Part shown: positions 16,640 to 24,153 of the stretch, piece by piece
Position numbering within the stretch: the first letter of the stretch is position 1
How the letters are laid out: every line of letters begins with the position of its first letter
Source: Microbulbifer elongatus
GTDB lineage: Bacteria; Pseudomonadota; Gammaproteobacteria; Pseudomonadales; Cellvibrionaceae
DNA length: 64,000 bases
Assembly: GCF_020524885.1 (NCBI RefSeq)
Contig: NZ_JAIVKJ010000001.1
Coordinates: 1,364,001-1,428,000 of the forward strand
Direction of reading: 5' to 3'
Program-made: the position numbers and the translations under genes
Notes under the pieces: model-generated
Seen by the model: the letters and a program-made list of their open reading frames with translations, nothing else
Told to the model about the DNA's origin: nothing
Databases searched by the model: none

Positions 16640-18100
16640 ATGCGGTCAACTCGGGGGTTCACAAGTATGCGACAGCGTCTGTTGGCGGTAGCCTGCAGCG
16701 CGGTAGCGGCCGTTACGCTCAGTGCGTGCGGTGGAGATAAGCAGGACAAGGCCGATGGAGCAGATTTCGCTCGCCTGGGTGCTTTCCCTTCCACCTACAA
16801 AGCTGGTGAGGCCGCGCCGGTACTGATTCGCGGCGCCACTGTGTTGACCGGCACTGGAGAACAATTAAACAACACCGACGTGTTGCTCAAAGACGGTGAA
16901 ATTTCAGCCATTGGCGAGGGGCTGAAGGCGCCGAAAAAGGGCATGGTGGTGGAGGGCGCCGGCAAGTGGGTGACCCCGGGCATTATCGACGTGCACTCCC
17001 ATCTGGGTAATTACCCCGCACCTTCCATCGAGTCCGCACAGGACGGCAATGAGATGACCGCGCCCAATACGGCACAAGTGTGGGCGGAACACTCTGTATG
17101 GACACAGGATCCGCAGTTCGCACTGGCATTGGCGGGTGGCGTCACCACGCTGCAGATCCTTCCCGGCTCGGCCAACCTGTTTGGTGGCCGCGCGGTAACC
17201 CTGAAAAACGTACCCGGCCGCAGTGTCCAGGATATGAAATTTCCGGATGCCCCCTACGGCTTGAAGATGGCCTGCGGTGAAAACCCCAAACGGGTTTACG
17301 GTGGCAAAGGCACTGCGCCGTCTACACGCATGGGGAATGTGGCGGGCTACCGCCAGGCCTGGATTGATGCCTCTGCCTACAAGGAAAAATGGGAGTCATA
17401 TCATCTCAATGGTGGCGAGGAGCCAGACCGGGATTTGCAGATGGAGACCCTGGCCGGTGTGCTGAACGGCGATATCCTGGTGCACAACCACTGCTACCGC
17501 GGCGAGGAAATGGCGATCATGATGGATATCGCCAAGGAGTTCGATTTCCAGATTTCCACTTTCCACCATGCGGTAGAGGCTTACAAAGTGGCCGATCTAC
17601 TGGCAGAAAACAATGTCTGTGCGGCCATGTGGGCCGACTGGTGGGGCTTCAAGCATGAGGCCTTTGATATGACCGAGGCCAATATTGCTATCGTCGATCA
17701 GGCCAAGGCCTGTGCGATGATCCACTCGGATTCTGCGGTGGGTATTCAGCACCTGAATGAGGAGACTGCCAAGGCGATGGTGGCGGGGCAACGGGCCGGA
17801 TTCCATATTGAACCGCGCCACGCGGTTACCTGGATGACCTTGAACCCGGCCAGGGCGCTCGGGGTAGACGAAGTCACAGGCAGCCTGGAAAAAGGCAAGA
17901 TGGCCGATGTAGTCGTCTGGTCTGGCAACCCATTCAGTGTCTATTCGAAGGCTGAGAAAGTGTTTATCGATGGCAACCTGATGTACGACCGCGATAACCC
18001 GGAGCGACAGCCCCACAGTGATTTTGAACTGGGAATTCTGGATGCCGAAGGCGAACGTTTGCCGAAGGAATTGAAAGGGTCGAATGGAGGTGAGGGCTAA
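16640..18100 (+). CDS. Exported lipoprotein amidohydrolase (metal site intact)
   Basis: A 486-residue amidohydrolase-superfamily protein with an N-terminal lipobox (VTLSACGG), so anchored to a membrane. The metal-binding HxH is present in PGIIDVHSHLG, and further histidines occur in VHNHCYRG and FHHAVEA, with an aspartate in IHSDS. These proteins hydrolyse cyclic or linear amides such as imidazolonepropionate or dipeptides; substrate is not readable here. The ATG at 16640 is preceded by AGGAGGGG at ideal spacing; the frame opens 21 bases earlier with GTG. The stop overlaps the start of the next gene (TAATG), so the two are translationally coupled. Confidence 0.85.
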   Translation: MRSTRGFTSMRQRLLAVACSAVAAVTLSACGGDKQDKADGADFARLGAFPSTYKAGEAAPVLIRGATVLTGTGEQLNNTDVLLKDGEISAIGEGLKAPKKGMVVEGAGKWVTPGIIDVHSHLGNYPAPSIESAQDGNEMTAPNTAQVWAEHSVWTQDPQFALALAGGVTTLQILPGSANLFGGRAVTLKNVPGRSVQDMKFPDAPYGLKMACGENPKRVYGGKGTAPSTRMGNVAGYRQAWIDASAYKEKWESYHLNGGEEPDRDLQMETLAGVLNGDILVHNHCYRGEEMAIMMDIAKEFDFQISTFHHAVEAYKVADLLAENNVCAAMWADWWGFKHEAFDMTEANIAIVDQAKACAMIHSDSAVGIQHLNEETAKAMVAGQRAGFHIEPRHAVTWMTLNPARALGVDEVTGSLEKGKMADVVVWSGNPFSVYSKAEKVFIDGNLMYDRDNPERQPHSDFELGILDAEGERLPKELKGSNGGEG

Positions 18101-19386
18101 TGAAGATCAAGCAACTGGCAAAGATCGGTGTACTGGCTTCGCTAGCCATTACCACCCCGCTGGCACTGGCCCAGTCCCTGCTGATCAAGGACGCCAAGGT
18201 CATTACCCTGAGCGACCAGGGCACGCTGCAAATGGGCGATGTGCTGGTAAAAGACGGGCGTATTGTGCAGGTGGCCGAGGCGCTGGATGGCATTACCGCG
18301 GACCTGGTAATCGACGGCCGCGGCAAGGTGGTTACCCCGGGCATCATTGCGCCCGATAGCGAACTGGGGCTTACTGAAATTGGTGCTGCGGCAGCGACCA
18401 ACGACAGTGCGGTCCAGGACACGAGTATCGGCGCCGGGTTTAATCCGGTCGTGGCGTTTAACCCGCACTCGACCCTGATTCCGTTCAACCGCGCCGGTGG
18501 TGTTACCCGTGCTGTGGTGTTACCGAGCAGCGAGGAGAAAATCTTTGCCGGGCAGGGGTTTGCGATCAACCTTGCCGGTACATACGACAGTGTGACTCAC
18601 GATGCGCTGTTGCAGAAAATCTATTTTGGTGAATATGGCGCAGAGCTGGCTGGTGGCAGTCGCGCCCGAGCCTACGAGCAGATTGTCAGCGCACTGTCAC
18701 AGGCACAAGAGTATGCCAGTAACCGGGATGCGATTCGCCGCGGGGAGTGGCGAGAGCTGGACTTCTCCGTCGAGGACCTGGAAGCTCTGCAACCTTTGTT
18801 GAGTGGTGAGCAGCCGGTGCTTATTCGAGCCAACAGGGCCAGCGATATTCTGCAGCTGCTGGCGCTGGCAAAGGAGTACAACCTGAAGCTGATTGTGGAG
18901 GGGGCCGCCGAGGGCTGGATGGTCGCGGAACAGTTGGCCGCGGCGCGGGTGCCGGTTGTGATCGACGCAATGGGCAATTCCCCGAGCGCTTTTGAAAAAC
19001 TCGGTGCGAGGCTGGAGAACGCCGCACTGCTGCAGAAAGCCGGTGTCACGCTTGTCATTGGTGCCCCCGGTTACGCGGGTACCCACAATAGTTATCTGTC
19101 CCGCCAGGGGGCGGGCAATGCGGTTGCTTACGGCCTGCCTTTTGAGGAAGGTGTACGTGCGATTACCGCGAATCCTGCCCGCGTGTTTGGCCTGCCGGGC
19201 GGCGTGCTGGCGCCTGGTGGCGTGGCGGATCTGGTGTTGTGGAGCGGAGACCCGCTGGAAGTTACCAGCTTTGCAGAGCTGGTGGTTATTGATGGAAAAC
19301 CGCAGTCGCTGGAAAACCGTTCGACCCGCCTGCGCGATCGCTATCTGCATCCAAAAGCGGGTACCGGACATGGATATGAAAAATAA
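18100..19386 (+). CDS. Exported amidohydrolase-like protein lacking the HxH metal motif
   Basis: A 428-residue protein with signal peptide (MKIKQLAKIGVLASLAITTP, cleavage after LALA). The fold is recognisable from IKDAKVITLSDQG and VTPGIIAPDSELG at the position where active relatives read PGxIDxHxH; both metal histidines are missing and the catalytic-side segments are rewritten (GAPGYAGTHNS). The C-terminal GGVLAPGGVADLVLWSGDPLE is typical of the superfamily. It overlaps the upstream catalytic paralogue by one base of the stop codon, so the pair is made together. A non-enzymatic partner or a changed metal site are both possible. No lipobox. Confidence 0.8.
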   Translation: MKIKQLAKIGVLASLAITTPLALAQSLLIKDAKVITLSDQGTLQMGDVLVKDGRIVQVAEALDGITADLVIDGRGKVVTPGIIAPDSELGLTEIGAAAATNDSAVQDTSIGAGFNPVVAFNPHSTLIPFNRAGGVTRAVVLPSSEEKIFAGQGFAINLAGTYDSVTHDALLQKIYFGEYGAELAGGSRARAYEQIVSALSQAQEYASNRDAIRRGEWRELDFSVEDLEALQPLLSGEQPVLIRANRASDILQLLALAKEYNLKLIVEGAAEGWMVAEQLAAARVPVVIDAMGNSPSAFEKLGARLENAALLQKAGVTLVIGAPGYAGTHNSYLSRQGAGNAVAYGLPFEEGVRAITANPARVFGLPGGVLAPGGVADLVLWSGDPLEVTSFAELVVIDGKPQSLENRSTRLRDRYLHPKAGTGHGYEK

Positions 19387-19422
19387 CCGAGCAAAAATGG
19401 ATTGTCAGGAGTTCTAAAAGAG

Positions 19423-19815
19423 ATGGTGAGTATTGAAATAACCGCGCTTTACGCTGGTCTGTGTGCACTGCTGGTGATTGCCCTGGCATTCAGGGTGGTG
19501 GCATTCCGCCGCGGCAAGAAGGTGGGTCTGGGTACTGGCGGCGACAAGCATGGGCATATTGCTGTCCGGGTGCATGCCAATGCGGTCGAGTATATTCCGC
19601 TGGCATTGATCCTGATGCTGATTGCGGAAATCAACGGGCTGTCCCATCTTTGGCTGCACTGTCTGGGCGGGGCACTCCTGCTTGGACGACTGCTGCACGC
19701 AATTGGTCTGGTGGCGGGTAAGGGGGGATATCATCCCGGTCGATTTATCGGCACTTCGCTGACCTGGCTGGTGATCATTATTCTCGCGGTAATCGATATT
19801 CTCGCGGTGTTTTAA
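19423..19815 (+). CDS. MAPEG-family membrane protein
   Basis: A 130-residue protein with four hydrophobic segments and the MAPEG signature: HGHIAVRVHANAVEYIPLAL followed by LGGALLLGRLLHAIGL. The family includes glutathione-dependent enzymes of the membrane (microsomal GST, leukotriene synthases). The ATG at 19423 is preceded by AGGAG; the frame opens at a TTG seven codons earlier. It follows the amidohydrolase pair by 36 bp and may be cotranscribed. No substrate is known. Confidence 0.85.
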   Translation: MVSIEITALYAGLCALLVIALAFRVVAFRRGKKVGLGTGGDKHGHIAVRVHANAVEYIPLALILMLIAEINGLSHLWLHCLGGALLLGRLLHAIGLVAGKGGYHPGRFIGTSLTWLVIIILAVIDILAVF

Positions 19816-19836
19816 AAACAGTTTCTGAACAGGTAC

Positions 19837-19859
19837 AAAAAAGCCCGGTCAAACCGGGC
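19837..19859 (-). terminator. Intrinsic terminator downstream of yebG
   Basis: GCCCGGT (19843-19849) and ACCGGGC (19853-19859) form a 7-bp perfect stem with a CAA loop. On the minus strand it is followed by six T residues (the A run at 19837-19842), so it ends transcripts from yebG. The plus strand has no T tract. Confidence 0.75.
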
Positions 19860-19940
19860 ATAGTACAGGGATGGAAACTGGGGCACTGTCCGTGCATCCG
19901 GGTGGGGTAGGCCGGATGTACGGGCGGCCAGAATAATGAA

Positions 19941-20252
19941 TTACTGGTTGGCAGCCAGCGGGGTGACGTTTTCGCTGTCGGCCTGCTCAGTCTCTGCCTG
20001 ATTGCTGGATTCTTCTTCCTCCAGCAGTGCTTCCGGCTTGCCCTTACAGGCTTTGGCCAGCACTTCACGGCGCTTGGCGAGCATCAGGCCGATCTCTTCA
20101 CTGGCCTCTTCGGAAATGCCCTCAACATTGCGCTCGATCAGCGCGGTAATGTTGGCGGCCAGTTCCAGCATCTTGTCGTGTTCTTCGGCGTCTTTCTTGT
20201 TGTCGAACATGGCTCCGTCTCTATCGCATTTCCAAACTGCTACTACTGCCAT
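19941..20252 (-). CDS. yebG: YebG-family SOS-inducible protein
   Basis: A 103-residue protein starting MAVVAVWKCDRDGAMFDNKK with the YebG pattern KKDAEEHDKMLELAANI, acidic and low-complexity at the C-terminus (EEEESSNQAETEQADSENV). YebG is a small LexA-controlled protein of E. coli whose biochemical role is not settled. A LexA-like box lies 113-128 bp upstream (20365-20380), and a terminator follows at 19837-19859, so this is a single-gene SOS unit. Confidence 0.85.
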   Translation of the reverse strand: MAVVAVWKCDRDGAMFDNKKDAEEHDKMLELAANITALIERNVEGISEEASEEIGLMLAKRREVLAKACKGKPEALLEEEESSNQAETEQADSENVTPLAANQ

Positions 20253-20364
20253 AATGGCCTCCTGTCTTTATAACACTTGTCTTGAACGTTGATTACTGGC
20301 GGTCCTTGTCGGTGGCGCGGGCAATCAACGTGTGCTGTTCTTGAAGTGGATGAATGTACAGTAT

Positions 20365-20380
20365 CTGTATGGGTATCCAG
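20365..20380. promoter_or_regulatory. LexA (SOS) box upstream of yebG
   Basis: CTGTATGGGTATCCAG fits the gammaproteobacterial LexA consensus CTG-N10-CAG with AT-rich inner part. It lies between the end of the DUF924 gene (20408) and yebG. yebG is an SOS gene in E. coli, which supports the call. ACAGTATCTGTA directly beside it may be a degenerate second site. Confidence 0.75.
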
Positions 20381-20407
20381 TGTCAACCATGCAAAACAGG
20401 GTATCTG

Positions 20408-21067
20408 CTAAAACCCGCCACCATTATCCAGCCATTTCTGCTCTTGTGGCGTATTTTTTCTCCCCAATGCCGCATTACGGTGCGGATAGCGGCCGAACTG
20501 CTCAATCACCTTCTGGTGAGCCAGCGCAAAGCGGTAGTAGTCCTCTGCTGCCTTCGCAGCGTCAGGGCCAATATTGGGATTGTCTCCGCTGAACTCGGAC
20601 CGCAGCTGGTCGAAATAGGCTACCGACTGGGCCTGGACTTCGGGCAGCTCAGAGTGTTCAAGGGGCATTCCGGCAAACGCGCGCTGGTGCAGGCCGAGCC
20701 GGCACTGCTGGTTATTGCGCACCAGAGATTGGCTGATCTCCAGGGCGAGGGGGTCGCCCTCGAACGCCTTTGCAGACCCGCGAAATACATTGCGGCTAAA
20801 CTGGTCGCTCAGGAGAATCAGCGCCAGCTGGCCCTCGGTGCTCTCCTGCCAGTGTGTCAGTTCGCCCGCGAGTGCCGCTTCAATGGCGGATCCAAATCGT
20901 TTACGGATATCGTCGTCGAATTCGTCATTACGTTGAAACCAGTGCTTGCGCTGGTGTGATGGGGGCTCGAGCCGCAGGTCGTCTCCGCCAAACCAGAACT
21001 GAAGGACATCGGCGGGATTAAGGCTACTGCTGGCGGTCGAAGTGACGGAAAACTGATCTGGGGTCAT
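20408..21067 (-). CDS. DUF924 family protein
   Basis: A 219-residue soluble protein. Family marks: LQFWFGGDDLR, HWFQRNDEFDDDIRKRFG, GQLALILLSDQFSRNVFRGSAKAFEGDPLAL and the C-terminal HRNAALGRKNTPQEQKWLDN. DUF924 proteins form a helical, TPR-like fold of unknown function. The ATG at 21065-21067 has GGGAGA before it; the frame opens 35 codons earlier without family similarity. It ends 27 bp before the yebG SOS box and is on the same strand as yebG but separated by its own regulation. Confidence 0.85.
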   Translation of the reverse strand: MTPDQFSVTSTASSSLNPADVLQFWFGGDDLRLEPPSHQRKHWFQRNDEFDDDIRKRFGSAIEAALAGELTHWQESTEGQLALILLSDQFSRNVFRGSAKAFEGDPLALEISQSLVRNNQQCRLGLHQRAFAGMPLEHSELPEVQAQSVAYFDQLRSEFSGDNPNIGPDAAKAAEDYYRFALAHQKVIEQFGRYPHRNAALGRKNTPQEQKWLDNGGGF

Positions 21068-21380
21068 GGGTCTCCCTGTGGTTGGCTGTATCGGGTCAGG
21101 GCGCGCTTCCCTGGTCGCCCTGCATATTTTTGATACGAGTGTGCATCCAAGTCGGCTACCTTGCGCGTCCATCAGGGGAAGGGTAAAGCCCGGCCGTGCG
21201 GCAGCGGCGAGTAGGTATCCTCAGGGAAGCCTACTCAGGTACTGGATTCGGTAAAGGTAACCCGGATGACACCCCCGATACAGGGTGGTCAAAAAAGGTA
21301 CAATTTTCTGCCATGCAGACCCTGGGCCTGGTAACAGGCCTTTTCAGCCGGTCAGACTTAGTAAGAGCGAGATAACACCA
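21068..21380. other. Intergenic region between DUF924 gene and the ECF operon, with inverted repeats
   Basis: These 313 bp separate divergent genes and hold no coding frame I trust. Two structures are visible: GAGTAGG/CCTACTC (21209-21215 with 21230-21236) around a 14-base loop, and a hairpin GGCCTG-GTAA-CAGGCC (21325-21340, GNRA-type loop) followed by TTTT, 37 bp before the DUF6249 start. The second may attenuate or protect the operon transcript. No promoter could be assigned with confidence. Confidence 0.4.
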
Positions 21381-22259
21381 ATGAGAGCGAAAGATTCAAC
21401 TGTGCGTAACCGACTGCCCCGCTGGGTTTTCGCGGTTGCGGCAACCCTGGCAATGGGCGTATCCGGTAGTGTGCTGGCCCAGGATGAGGATGCCGTGACG
21501 CCGCAGCCCCCCGAGCCCCCGGCTCCGGTGGTAGCCCCGAAAGCACCAAAAGATAAGGAAGCCACCAAGCAGGTGCGGATTCTGCGCCAGGAAGATGGCA
21601 GCCTGCGGATTCACACCCGGGATGAGAATGGCGAGAGCGCCAATGTAGAGATCAACCTCGGCGAAGAGTTTGGTGGGGCGGTAACCCGCCGCATCTACGA
21701 GAAGCTCGAAGAGAAAGGGATCCTCGACGAAAAGGGTCTGGTGGTCGAAGAGGCGCTGGAGTCGGTGCCGCGCAATATCAATATTGGCATTACCGCCGAT
21801 ATGGAGCGGGCCGAGCGTATTCGTGCGGAAGTGGAGCGCGCCCACGCCCATGCAGAGCGCGAAGTCAGTCGCGAGCACTTTAGAGGGCGTGACCGAGGCC
21901 CGGATATGGAGTGGCTGATCGGTATCATCGCAATCCTGGCGGTGTTCGGTACCCCGATCCTGATTGTGTGGCTGGTGACCCGCAACAGCTACCGCAAGAA
22001 GCAGCTGGTGATGGAAAACATCAATCGCATGGTTTCAGAAGGGCGCGATATTCCGCCGGAACTGCTGGATGCGCTGGAAGGTGAAAGTGCAGCCAACACC
22101 AAAGACCGCGGTTTCACGCTGATGGCGGTCGGTGCGGCACTCTTTATCTGGCTGACCGCCGCCTCCGGTATTGGGGTGGGTAGCCTGGGCCTGATCCCTC
22201 TGTTTATCGGGATCGCCCGCTACGTAAACTGGAAACTTGATCATCAGCAGGCCGGTTAA
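21381..22259 (+). CDS. DUF6249-like membrane protein heading an ECF sigma operon
   Basis: A 292-residue protein: signal peptide (AVAATLAMGVSGSVLA), a Pro-rich linker (TPQPPEPPAPVV), a charged helical periplasmic part with repeated acidic-basic pattern (MERAERIRAEVERAHAHAER), one membrane segment (WLIGIIAILAVFGTPILIVW), a cytosolic stretch (MENINRMVSEGRDIPPELL), and two further hydrophobic segments at the C-terminus. The last part matches proteins labelled DUF6249. It precedes the ECF sigma gene by 12 bp, so it is part of that operon and may sense envelope state or act with the anti-sigma. The function is unknown. Confidence 0.7.
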   Translation: MRAKDSTVRNRLPRWVFAVAATLAMGVSGSVLAQDEDAVTPQPPEPPAPVVAPKAPKDKEATKQVRILRQEDGSLRIHTRDENGESANVEINLGEEFGGAVTRRIYEKLEEKGILDEKGLVVEEALESVPRNINIGITADMERAERIRAEVERAHAHAEREVSREHFRGRDRGPDMEWLIGIIAILAVFGTPILIVWLVTRNSYRKKQLVMENINRMVSEGRDIPPELLDALEGESAANTKDRGFTLMAVGAALFIWLTAASGIGVGSLGLIPLFIGIARYVNWKLDHQQAG

Positions 22260-22271
22260 GGATTACCACCC

Positions 22272-22826
22272 ATGGACCTCAATGATGAGGATCTGATCAG
22301 GCGCGTCGTTGAAGACGGGGACCAGCGGGCATACGCCCAGCTGGTTCGTCGCTATCAGTCACAGCTGCGTTTCTCGCTCCGCCAGCTGTGCGATGGTGAC
22401 CAAGGTCTTGCCGACGACATGGCGCAGGAGGCCTTTATCAAGGCCTACAAGGCGCTGCCGGCGTTTCGCGGAGATGCGAAGTTCAGCACCTGGCTGTACC
22501 GTATTGCCTACAATCTGGTCATGAGCCACAAGCGCAAGAATGCGCCCGTGGTCGATCAGGAGGCCGTGGACAATGCGCAGTCCCAGGAAAGCGTCGAAGA
22601 AGCGCAGCAGCTGGGTATGGCCAGGGACCTGAATTCGGCAATGGGGGAACTGAGTGACGCCCAGAGGCAAGCGGTGCACTTGTGTATGCAGCGCGGCTTT
22701 TCTCATGAAGAGGCGGCAAGTATTATGAAGTTGCCGCTGGGCACGGTAAAATCCCACGTTAATCGCGCAAGGGCCAAATTGCAGTCGCTACTGCAGCCCT
22801 GGCGGGAGGAGGTAGCCAGTGGCTGA
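22272..22826 (+). CDS. ECF RNA polymerase sigma factor
   Basis: A 184-residue protein with region 2 (YAQLVRRYQSQLRFSLRQL...DDMAQEAFIKAYKALPAFRGDAKFSTWLYRIAYNL) and region 4 (LSDAQRQAVHLCMQRGFSHEEAASIMKLPLGTVKSHVNRARAKLQ). It lacks regions 1 and 3, as expected for group IV sigma factors. It is between a DUF6249-like membrane protein and a protein with one or two membrane segments that overlaps its stop by 8 bases, the standard position of an anti-sigma. The promoters it reads are not known from the sequence. Confidence 0.92.
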   Translation: MDLNDEDLIRRVVEDGDQRAYAQLVRRYQSQLRFSLRQLCDGDQGLADDMAQEAFIKAYKALPAFRGDAKFSTWLYRIAYNLVMSHKRKNAPVVDQEAVDNAQSQESVEEAQQLGMARDLNSAMGELSDAQRQAVHLCMQRGFSHEEAASIMKLPLGTVKSHVNRARAKLQSLLQPWREEVASG

Positions 22827-23232
22827 TTCTCGAAATTCCACAAGTGATACAGCAGGTATCTCAGGTATGGTAATCAAAGACGGTGTAGTGCATTCCGCAC
22901 CCGGTGTCGCCGGCGGTGAAGAGCCGGATTTTGACACCTGGCTGTCGCAGCAACTGCAGTTCAATGAGCCCCATCTCGACGACGATGGCTTCTGCGAGCG
23001 GGTGATGACGGACCTGCCGCCAGTGCCTGCCAAGCGCTCTGAGCGCCGGGCCACGCGTTATCAGTACGCGGCGGTGGTGGCGGCCTCTGCCATTGTCTGC
23101 TGGCAGTTCCCGCTGGAAGATGTGTTGACGGCCATGGCGGCGCAGAGCATTAGCCTGTACAGCCTGGTGGGTCTGGCGGTGGTCAGCTCCATGGCGGCGA
23201 TGACCGGGGGAATCCTGGCGGCGCGCCGTTAA
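22819..23232 (+). CDS. Putative anti-sigma factor (membrane)
   Basis: A 137-residue protein starting with GTG at 22819 after a strong GGAGGAGGT, overlapping the sigma gene by 8 bases. Its N-terminal 85 residues are cytosolic and acidic (PDFDTWLSQQLQFNEPHLDDDGFCERVM), followed by two hydrophobic segments (QYAAVVAASAIVCWQFPL and LYSLVGLAVVSSMAAMTGGIL). No zinc-binding HxxxCxxC is present. The overlap, position and topology support an anti-sigma role; sequence alone does not prove it. Confidence 0.7.
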   Translation: MADSRNSTSDTAGISGMVIKDGVVHSAPGVAGGEEPDFDTWLSQQLQFNEPHLDDDGFCERVMTDLPPVPAKRSERRATRYQYAAVVAASAIVCWQFPLEDVLTAMAAQSISLYSLVGLAVVSSMAAMTGGILAARR

Positions 23233-23263
23233 CTCTTAGCGCAATCGCATTTCTATCCTTTCA

Positions 23264-23284
23264 GGGCCGGCTTCTTGCCGGCCC
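23264..23284 (+). terminator. Strong hairpin ending the ECF operon
   Basis: GGGCCGGC (23264-23271) and GCCGGCCC (23277-23284) form a perfect 8-bp stem with loop TTCTT, 32 bp after the anti-sigma stop. The downstream sequence GCCTGTTTCTC is only moderately T-rich, so it may act with Rho or mainly as RNA stabiliser. Confidence 0.55.
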
Positions 23285-23303
23285 GCCTGTTTCTCGGTTC
23301 CTC

Positions 23304-23334
23304 TTCTGTTCTGTTCTGTTCTGTTCTGTTCTGT
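23304..23334. repeat. Pentanucleotide microsatellite (CTGTT)n
   Basis: Five uninterrupted CTGTT units (23306-23330) plus a partial sixth follow the ECF operon hairpin and lie 27 bp past the stop codon of the convergent LEA2 lipoprotein. A pure repeat like this is prone to slippage; being outside coding sequence it would alter only the 3' region of the flanking transcripts. Confidence 0.8.
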
Positions 23335-23360
23335 CTCTCTTCTCCGGAGTGTCTGGAATA

Positions 23361-23843
23361 TCAGCGCTGGTATTGTCCCAGCTGGATTTCCCCGCGTTTT
23401 GATACCCGTATCGCCGGCAGGAACGGTGTCTGTAGCCCCAGCTTTGCCTCGAGTTCATAGGGGACTGTGTTCCCTTGTAGTCGTATCAGTTCAGCCGCGG
23501 CCATAAAAGACCCCATCAGGTTTGCCGAAGCATCCACCGCGATGGATTCCTGTCCGTAGGCCGGAATCACCGGTAGCGTGTTCGTGGTGCCGGTCACTAC
23601 CTTGTGCCCGGCCAGTTTCAGTGTGTAGAAAAGCCCTGAAAGGGCGAGTTCGGTGTTGTTGGGATTGAACACTCGCAGGTGAATACGGAAGCGGAGGTCG
23701 CCGCTGTGATGGTTGGGCAGGGGCTCCAGTGAGGTCACCTGCACTTCCGGTGTTTCGAAATCCGGAGATAGCGTGGCGCAACCGGACAGTGCCAGAAGGG
23801 TAAGGAGGGCAAATAGAGTGTAATGACGGAGTGAACGGATCAA
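23361..23843 (-). CDS. LEA type 2 (WHy) domain lipoprotein
   Basis: A 160-residue lipoprotein: MIRSLRHYTLFALLTLLALS followed by GC of the lipobox. The mature part is a LEA_2/WHy immunoglobulin-like domain with the family pattern FRIHLRVFNPNNTELALSGLFYTLKLAGHKVVTGTT, close to plant LEA14-type and bacterial relatives. The start codon is TTG at 23843 with AGGGGAA six bases upstream; no in-frame ATG gives a complete signal peptide. Bacterial homologues are envelope proteins of unclear function, possibly stress related. Confidence 0.82.
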   Translation of the reverse strand: MIRSLRHYTLFALLTLLALSGCATLSPDFETPEVQVTSLEPLPNHHSGDLRFRIHLRVFNPNNTELALSGLFYTLKLAGHKVVTGTTNTLPVIPAYGQESIAVDASANLMGSFMAAAELIRLQGNTVPYELEAKLGLQTPFLPAIRVSKRGEIQLGQYQR

Positions 23844-24153
23844 GCGGGTTCCCCTGTGTTAACGCACCCGGACTCGGGTATCTATATGGTGTTGTTGGGT
23901 TTGGTGGGTAAAGTCTAACGGAATGGTCTGCTGGCGCTATCGCGCACCCGTAACACGGTTTTCTCTGATCTATGCCATTGCGTAGACAGCGATGGCTTTG
24001 GCGGGTTCAACATCGGGTCGAGGTTTGCACTGCCGCAGGGGTTCACCGGGGTAGGGCGCCGAACCTGGGGGCTATACTCAGTGCGCGTATCGGCCTCTTG
24101 CCCAGTGAGGTTGTGTTTACAGTGGTGCCAGTGCGAGAGCAAAGGAGTGACTC
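23844..24153. other. Intergenic region, 310 bp, nothing assigned
   Basis: Divergent upstream space between the LEA2 lipoprotein and the oxygenase gene. I see no convincing promoter, repeat, RNA structure or coding frame; short G/T-rich stretches are the only compositional feature. Confidence 0.5.
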
